From Heracleum sosnowskyi (taxonomy: Eukaryota > Streptophyta > Magnoliopsida > Apiales > Apiaceae): DNA of 64,000 nt. Each line of letters starts with the position of its first letter. The first letter of the stretch is position 1. Under the pieces are notes generated by a model. That model had not been told where the DNA came from, made no database searches, and worked only from the letters and a program-made list of their open reading frames with translations. The stretch is taken from the NCBI GenBank assembly GCA_030848705.1, contig CM061237.1, positions 83,881,910-83,945,909 of the forward strand, in the 5' to 3' direction. Made by a program: the position numbers and the translations under genes. Positions 58,117 to 64,000 of the stretch are shown one piece after another.

Positions 58117-58523
58117 AGATACACTCTGATTATCAGGAAAATTTAAGGAAGCTAAATGAAGAAAAGAACATTCAGAAAGAGAAAGAATTGGCTGAGATGG
58201 AAGAGAGGGCTAAAGAGCTAAGAAAGAAAGGGTTGTGCAAGGTAAAACAAAATCCTTATGTTGTGGAATACAAAAATCAATATGGAGGCAAAAGCAAGAT
58301 AAGGATGGAGTTTTTAGATTCTTATGTGGAAAGTGCCCTTAGAGCTGCAATTGAAGATCTAAAAGACTCACCTCTCATTGAAGAACTAATTGCAAGAGAT
58401 GAAATTCAAGCAGCCATCTCAGATAATAAGAGAAGGAAGAAGAGAGAAAGAAGAAAGTTTATGATGACTATCTTGAGAAGCAAATGGAAACTGAAGCTGT
58501 TGAGCAACAAAGATAATTTGTAA
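58113..58523 (+). CDS. Extra ORF of element C, frameshifted C-terminus
   Basis: About 135 codons in another frame continue the charged helical protein (ENLRKLNEEKNIQKEKELAE, then SKIRMEFLDSYVESALRAAI) and stop at 58521-58523, 146 bases before the 3' LTR. The overlap with the previous frame points to a small indel near 58110. With all parts the extra protein would be about 1,600 aa. Confidence 0.7.
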   Translation: MKIHSDYQENLRKLNEEKNIQKEKELAEMEERAKELRKKGLCKVKQNPYVVEYKNQYGGKSKIRMEFLDSYVESALRAAIEDLKDSPLIEELIARDEIQAAISDNKRRKKRERRKFMMTILRSKWKLKLLSNKDNL

Positions 58524-58657
58524 GCTCTCACTTTCTGTATGTAATAAAAATTCTGTTCATAATGTTCATCTTCTGTTCTCTCTGAACCTTAATTCCTTTT
58601 ATGTAAAGTTAGGCTTGTTATCAGACATGAAATTGTGCCTAAGTTTCTTACTCACAA

Positions 58658-58669
58658 TTTGGGGGAGAT
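58658..58669 (+). promoter_or_regulatory. Polypurine tract of element C
   Basis: TTTGGGGGAGAT directly before the 3' LTR (TGTTAGG at 58670). The 134 bases between the last stop codon and this tract show nothing else. Confidence 0.88.
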
Positions 58670-59959
58670 TGTTAGGCTCAAGGCATGTCTGAGTACCACT
58701 ATTAACAAGCCTACTCATTGTGACTATGTCACTCTACATGACCTAGTGAATTCTCTCATTGGGATATAGTATAGGTCTCTATTGTACTTGTCTTGTTTTC
58801 ATGTACTTAGAGATTTATTCTGTATGCTCAATGTTATAATGAGCTTAGTAAGTTTCTTGCACCTAGACTGTACATAGGCCATAGAATAATTATCCTGGAA
58901 GAAGTTCAAATTGTTCATGCAGCAGGATTGGAGTGAATAAGGCCTTGAAGAAATAAGTTGCAGAAATTTGTCTAAGTCCATATACCGAGAAGTCAGAATG
59001 AACTATGTCGTGAAGTCCAAAATATCCATGTCGTGAAGTACTGAGATCGCATAGTCCAAAATGAACTATGTCGTGAAGTCTTCATTACTGATATCGTGAA
59101 GTGCTGAGATCGCAAAGTCAAATTGTGCTAGATCATGAAGTCCTCAAAAAGGCTATGTCGCGAAGTCCTCAAAAAGGCTATGTCGCGAAGTCCTCAAAAA
59201 GTTTATGTCGCGAAGTCTTCAAGAAGGCCATATCGCAAAGTCACTTCTAAGCCTATGTCGCATACTCCTGATACACTCATATAGCAAAGTCAAGAATACA
59301 CTATGTCGACATGTCAAAGAATCAGGATTATGCTGGAGTTCACGATGTCAACACTTAGCTGTTTATAACAAGACAAATCAAGGTACAGAACCAAAAATCA
59401 TAGGAGACAAATACTGAAGCATCTGTTACGGTAAGGTGGTCCAAAGAACAGATGGCAAATCTACAGCTAAACTTGGAGAGAAAGATAAGAGACAAGCAGC
59501 TACAGAAACGGGGAAGACTCTGAAATGCAAGTGGTCCTTCCTGACACAGTGAACTTCTTATGGCAGGACAAGTTGGACTTTCAGTTAGGGGTAACTGTGT
59601 AAATAGGTGTGTGCACTAGTTTGTATAGGTCTATATATATTGTGCACATCCTACTGTTAGCTGCAAGAGAGATATACACAGAAACATTCAAGTACTCTTT
59701 TCTCTGTAAGCAAAGCAAGAAAACTTTGTTCTTGTTTAGAATCCAGAATTTCAGTTGTGAAATTTTGGAAGCTGTAGTATTTAATTTACTTAATACAAAG
59801 TAGATTAAAGTGATTGTGTGTGTCTTGTTTATTTGAATTCCGCATTTTACATAACATAATCTCTTACAGCTTATTTGGTTTTCAAGAATCAAAAAATATC
59901 TAAACTATCCACTCACCCCCCTCCTCTGTCTAGTTTCTCAGTAACATTCATTTCTAACA
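58670..59959 (+). repeat. 3' LTR of element C (1,290 bp)
   Basis: Matches the 5' LTR with scattered substitutions and one fewer 25-bp unit (five units, 59128-59252). It is followed by the second AGGAC. Confidence 0.94.
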
Positions 59960-59964
59960 AGGAC

Positions 59965-61372
59965 CAGGTTGTTGGTTTCTCAACATATTCCAGATCGACT
60001 CTATACCATAAGTTTGGTTCTCCATGAATAAAGCAATGTCTTTGTTCATTTCCTGCACATAAGCAATCTTTAGGTCAATGTCATTTAGTCTTGAGTTGGT
60101 ATTCTGCTCGATTCTATCCAATCTCTTGTTGAGGCGAGACTCCACTATTGACAGCGTATTCATTGCATCCTTGACCCTTGCTTGACCATCCCCGATAACC
60201 AGAACGTCTTCAGTTAAAGCTTCTTGTCCTTGTTTCAAGACATGCACTTCATTCACAAAACCATATCTTAGTTCCTTGACGTCTGCTCTCAATTCGACTA
60301 GTTCCTCCATAGCTTCCTTCTTCGGGGAGTCCACTTCCTGTTTGGTACCTGTTATAGTGCCAGATGCACTACCTAAGACCCTGTAGGTTCTTCTGGAATC
60401 AGCTGCAGCCAAGTCAATCTTCTGTTGAATAGTAGATAAAGAAGCATCAACTGGACCGGAGGAGATCCCTTGGTCAAAGGAAGGTCTCAATGGGACTTTG
60501 AATAGTGGATTTCCTTGACGATCATGAACTGTCATCTCCTTGAGAGTGGATTGTACATGTAGCTCTCTATCTGTACACATTAGCAAATCATCTATGTTTG
60601 TTAGGGTTTGGGTGTCACTCCTCACATTTGGCTCTGGGTGTTCACTCAACATTTCTGTTGGTGTATCACTCATTTTTCCTTTCCCACTCAAGCCAGGTGA
60701 TAGTGTTTTTGTTTCACTCATTCCCGTATTGCTTTGTGTACCTGCATCAGAATTCACCGTAGCCATCCTTAAGGAGGTCACCGGTGGTGCAATGGGGCTT
60801 CGCAAGTCCCCGTCCTTGGATAAACCAAGTTGCTGATCATCCTTAGATGATGTATCCTTTGTAGGATCTAGAGTTTGAATCTCTAGGAGGCTAGAATCAG
60901 GCTCTATTAACAGCAGAGATCCTGAAACTTCCTCTAAAGTATGTGAAGACTTTTCCTTAGTTAACTCCTCAATTAAAATGATTCATTGTCACCGAGTTGC
61001 CGATATGCACCTACGTCAGACCCTGTACCCGCAGGATCCAGATATGTTCCATCTGGGGAGCTAGGCAATGACCCTTGTAATTGTGCATTTAGGTCAAAAC
61101 CTTCTCTCGACGTCTCTGAAGACACTTGGTTCAATTCAGAACCTTCAACCAGTGATCCTGACCTTAATATGGTCGGAGCACCAGTTGCTTCCGTCAATTT
61201 TTCCTTACTTGATTGAGCTATTGATTCAGATATAGCTTTGGTAAGTGTTGCCCAATCAGCATCAGAAAAATCAGTAAAGGGTTGTTTGGATGAGAGAAAT
61301 GAAGTTTCAACAGTTGCCTCGTTTTCTATTCTTCTCCTTTTAGAGGAAGGCAGAGTTGTTGTTGAAGGGTGT
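59965..61372 (-). pseudogene. aORF of B2, N-terminal piece, one frameshift
   Basis: Read from 61372 leftwards the frame is open (SSKRRRIENEATVETSFLSS, DFSDADWATL, TEATGAPTILRSGS) until a stop at 60973-60975. A frameshift there continues as ILIEELTKEKSSHTLEEVSG and runs, including the 283-codon frame 60805-59954, to the C insertion at 59960. It matches the B1 aORF from SETKT onwards (LSPGLSGKGKM, FKVPLRPSFDQGISSG, the coiled coil) and shows about 210 codons of N-terminal sequence that B1 lost to element A. The true start is beyond A'. Confidence 0.82.
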
Positions 61373-61920
61373 TGTTAGATCAGGATTCAATGATCGTCAA
61401 GATCTAGACTCAACTGATCAGGATTGCTGACATCATCAGTATTTGCTCAAGCGTCAGTATCAGGATTGCTATCAGGATTACTATCAGGACTATGATCAGG
61501 ATTGATCATCAGGACTGGAAGCTGATCAGGATTACAACTTCGAGTTATTTATGGAGTCTAGTTAAAGAAGGAAGTTTATTTTGTCGGTTCCTAGTTTTTA
61601 GGAATGAAGCTGTCGGTTATGATATGTTTCAATATAGTTGGTAATTGATTTGGACTTATCTTGTAATTGATAGAGAAGTTTGTAGTATATAAACACAGTT
61701 TAGGTTTTGATTTTAATTAATCAATTGCATACACGAGTATATTGTAACCTAGAAGCTCTCAAGAACATCAGAATTTCTTGAGAGAGTTTGTAACAGTTTA
61801 TATCAGATTTAATAAAGCTGTTATTATTCTTTCATATTTGTGATCTATATTTTATTAAGTCGAGAATCTTATACAATTGTATTCAAACCCCCTTCTACAA
61901 TTGTTATTTACTGGGCAACA
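61373..61920 (+). repeat. 5' LTR of A' (548 bp)
   Basis: TGTTAGATCAGG to GGGCAACA, with a run of ATCAGGATT words (61410-61535), a TATA-like TATATAAACA (about 61686) and the stem ACAATTGTA / TACAATTGT (61873-61904). It is about 80 bp shorter than the LTR of A. Confidence 0.92.
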
Positions 61921-61922
61921 AT

Positions 61923-61934
61923 TGGTATCAGAGC
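61923..61934 (+). promoter_or_regulatory. Primer binding site of A'
   Basis: TGGTATCAGAGC two bases after the LTR. Confidence 0.9.
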
Positions 61935-61969
61935 AAACTGATTTAAATTTGAATCAGATACGATCTAAG

Positions 61970-62560
61970 ATGTCGACAAAGTATGAAAGCATGAAAATTC
62001 CCATCCTGAAGAAAACTGAATATCCAACATGGAAGGTAAAGATGCTGATGTACCTGGAGGCTACTATCAAGAGAAACAGGAATTGTAAAGTTGAGATTAA
62101 TAAAGAGAATAACTATAAGTTCATCCCAAATGCACCTAGAAAATGCTGCTTTAACTGTGGAAACTCTAATCATCTTGCTATTGATTGCAGGAAGAGTAAA
62201 AAGAAGGTTACTGAAATTCCTAAGTCTGATGTTAGGAGTAGATCAGTATTTTATAAACCACAGAAGTCCTGTTTTCATTGTGGTAGTAGATGACATTCTA
62301 TTTATACTTGTGAAGAATACCATAGTTTGTACCATAACTTTTATGATCCTTTACCTAAGTTTAATAAAAGTGCAAATTCTGGTATCATTAAGAATGTCAA
62401 AGTGAAACATGCATCTGTTAATACTAATACTGACAAAGCAAATCCTGATGGATCTTATTCTGTCAGGACTGCTAAAGTCAAAAAGTCTTCTGCTGCTAAA
62501 TTTAGTAAAATGCATGGAAAAGGAACCCAACAAGTGTGGGTTCCTAAATATTCTAACTAG
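61970..62560 (+). pseudogene. gag: gag of A' with large internal deletion and one stop
   Basis: ATG 61970 starts the same protein as A gag (STKYESMKIPILKKTEYPTW), but after YLEA it jumps to KRNRNCKVEINKEN, losing nearly 600 codons including the first knuckle. The join has a GCTA shared by both sides. The second knuckle (CFNCGNSNHLAIDC) remains; the third is broken by TGA at 62291-62293 where A has Trp (TGG to TGA). The frame then goes on to TAG at 62558-62560. Confidence 0.9.
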
Positions 62561-62576
62561 TGAATTGTAATTCTGA

Positions 62577-64000
62577 TTGCAGGGAAAAAGGAAAAATGTG
62601 TTAGTCATGGATAGTGGATGTTCTGTGCACATGACTGGAAACAAAGCCCTGTTATCAGAATATGAGGAAAAAGCTGGCCCAACTATATCTTATGGAGATG
62701 GCAACATTGGACAAACATTGGGATATGACAATATAATCATTGGAAATGTCATCATTGAAAAAGTAGCTCTAGTGAAGGGACTAAAACACAACCTGTTGAG
62801 TATTAGTCAAATCACTGACAGAGGTCATCATGTCAACTTCTATTCCACTCATTGTGAAGTAGTCAGCAAAGCATCAGGAAAAGTTGCACTCACTGGCTAC
62901 AGGCATGGTAACATTTATGAAGCCAACATTCAAGCAAATACTGCTAGCTCTCCTACTTGTCTCATCAGTAAAGCATCAGTAGATGAAAGTTGGAATTGGC
63001 ACAAGAAGCTTTCTCATCTCAACTTCAGCAACATCAATGAGTTGGTTAAGAAAGATTTGGTTAGAGGATTGCCTAAAGCACTGTATACTCCTGATGGACT
63101 CTGTGATGCATGTCAAAAAGCTAAACAAAGAAGGACATCATTCAAGAGTAAATCTGAATCCTCTATTGAAGAACCATATCACATGTTACATCTTGATCTA
63201 TTTGGACCAGTCAACATAATGTCCATCAGTAAGAAAAGATACACCCTTGTTATTGTTGATAAATACTCTAGATTCACCTGGGTGTACTTTCTGCACAGAA
63301 AAGATGAGACTCCTGAAATACTGTTGGACCATGTGAGAATGATTGAGACAGGCACAGAGTATAAAGTCAAGATTCTGAGAAGTGATAATGGTACTGAATT
63401 CAAGAATTCAAAGATGGAAGAGTTCTGCAAATACAAAGGAATTATTCAACAATTCTCTGATCCAGGTTGGAAGAAGCTAAATTGCCTACATATTTCTGGG
63501 CAGAAGCAGTCAATACAGCATGCTATACACAAAATCTCACATTGATAAACAGACATGGTGTAACTCCGTATCAAATTCTCAAGGAGAAGAAACCTAGTTT
63601 GAAGCATCTGCATGTGTTCGGCTGTAAGTGTTTTGTTCTCAGAACTCATCCTGAACAGCTAGGGAAATTTGAAACAAAGGCTGATGAGGGAATTTTCATT
63701 GGCTATCCTGCATCAAGAGCCTTTAGAGTTTTCAATTTGAGAACAAGGACTGTCATGGAGTCAATACATGTATCTTTTGATGATAAGAAAATAACTGGAA
63801 TAAATGAAGACTCTCATGATAGGTTGACTTTTGAAAATGAAGCTACCAAGGATCCTGAAGAACAAGAATCAGATACTGACACTTCATCAGATACTGATGG
63901 GTCACCAAATCCTGATGATTCACCAAATCCTGATGACTCACCAAATACCGATGGAGCACCAAATACTGATGGTGCTAATACTGATGATGCAAATAATGTT
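62577..64000 (+). pseudogene. pol: pol of A' (protease, integrase), deletion and frameshift, runs off the edge
   Basis: Protease motif MDSGCSVHMTG, zinc region (HKKLSHLN, CDACQKAK) and integrase words HLDLFGP and RSDNGTEF are intact. After FSDPG about 67 bases are missing compared with A, which removes the NGVVERKN segment with the catalytic Glu and shifts the frame, so the first frame ends at 63545. The integrase C-terminus goes on in another frame (HLHVFGCKC, GYPASRAFRVFNL), followed by an Asp/Pro/Asn repeat (SPNPDD units, 63899-63990). The usual start ATGCAGGG reads ATTGCAGGG here because of one extra T, so the family start codon is lost. Confidence 0.9.

Larger units (their letters stand above)
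44375..59959 (+). mobile_element. Complete Sirevirus-like element C (15,585 bp; about 14.06 kb without its solo-LTR insert)
   Basis: Perfect AGGAC duplications (44370-44374 and 59960-59964) bound 5' LTR, PBS, gag, pol, a non-coding array, a very long extra ORF, a PPT and the 3' LTR. The gag is split by a D-family solo LTR. Several stops and frameshifts make it inactive. It is far longer than the roughly 9-10 kb usual for copia elements because of the extra ORF (53673-58523). Confidence 0.95.
40612..61372 (-). mobile_element. Sirevirus-like element B2, minus strand, 3' part with three nested insertions
   Basis: Read right to left: aORF (61372 to 41998), PPT, 3' LTR (41766 to 40612). Its 5' part (5' LTR, gag, pol) lies beyond A' on the right. 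It sits in the gag of B3 in opposite orientation; the flanking CTCTA (40607-40611) should recur at its far end. The aORF is split by solo LTR F, element C and element A'. Confidence 0.87.
61373..64000 (+). mobile_element. Sirevirus-like element A', plus strand, runs off the right edge
   Basis: Same family as element A at 1-5271: LTR 61373-61920, primer site, a gag with a large internal deletion, and pol up to the window end. It lies antisense in the aORF of B2. The flank GGTGT (61368-61372) should recur after its 3' LTR. Confidence 0.9.

Overview
The window is nuclear DNA of a flowering plant, most likely a eudicot. It holds one conventional host gene (an intron-containing RNA polymerase II subunit gene, NRPB7) in a thick bed of nested LTR retrotransposons. 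Most are Ty1-copia elements with Sirevirus (SIRE/Maximus) traits: long Gag proteins with CCHC knuckles, a tRNA-iMet-type primer site TGGTATCAGAGC, a GGGGGAGAT polypurine tract, and a long extra ORF (called aORF here) after pol. I cannot fix the plant family from sequence alone; Apiaceae or another asterid is only a guess. I name the element families A to F for this report.

Left block (1-18246). Element A (minus strand; pol, gag and its 5' LTR up to 5271) sits antisense in the aORF of element B1 (plus strand). B1 shows its aORF (5272-7378), polypurine tract and 3' LTR (7612-18246). That LTR is itself split by solo LTR E (7626-8630, duplication TAATG) and by a complete copia element D (8931-17420, duplication CAAAG). 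The two LTRs of D are almost identical, but its coding region is ruined.

Host island (18247-29888). A pogo-like MITE lies downstream of NRPB7 (minus strand, six coding exons, 18974-22115). An AT-rich tract with repeated Helitron-like ends follows (22613-27021), then unassigned AT-rich sequence and a minus-strand LTR remnant.

Right block (29889-64000). Element B3 (plus) starts at 29889. Its 5' LTR is split by two gypsy-type solo LTRs (30416-33946, duplication CTGAA; 34399-38591, duplication CTAAT). Its gag is cut at 40611 by B2, a same-family element in opposite orientation (3' LTR 40612-41766, aORF up to 61372). The B2 aORF is in turn split by solo LTR F (43085-44188, duplication GCTCG), by the complete 15.6-kb Sirevirus C (44375-59959, duplication AGGAC), and by A', a second element of family A (from 61373). 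C carries a D-family solo LTR (48054-49578, duplication AAAAC) in its gag.

The insertion order follows from the nesting: B3 is older than B2, and B2 is older than F, C and A'; C is older than its D-type solo LTR. Four observations stand out: a base-paired hairpin with compensatory changes near the 3' end of the LTRs of three families; an apparent internal promoter before the aORF of C built from the same short motif as its LTR; three 27-bp palindromes in the leader of D; and D as a recently moved but non-coding element. All boundaries were read by eye from direct repeats and TG/CA ends.
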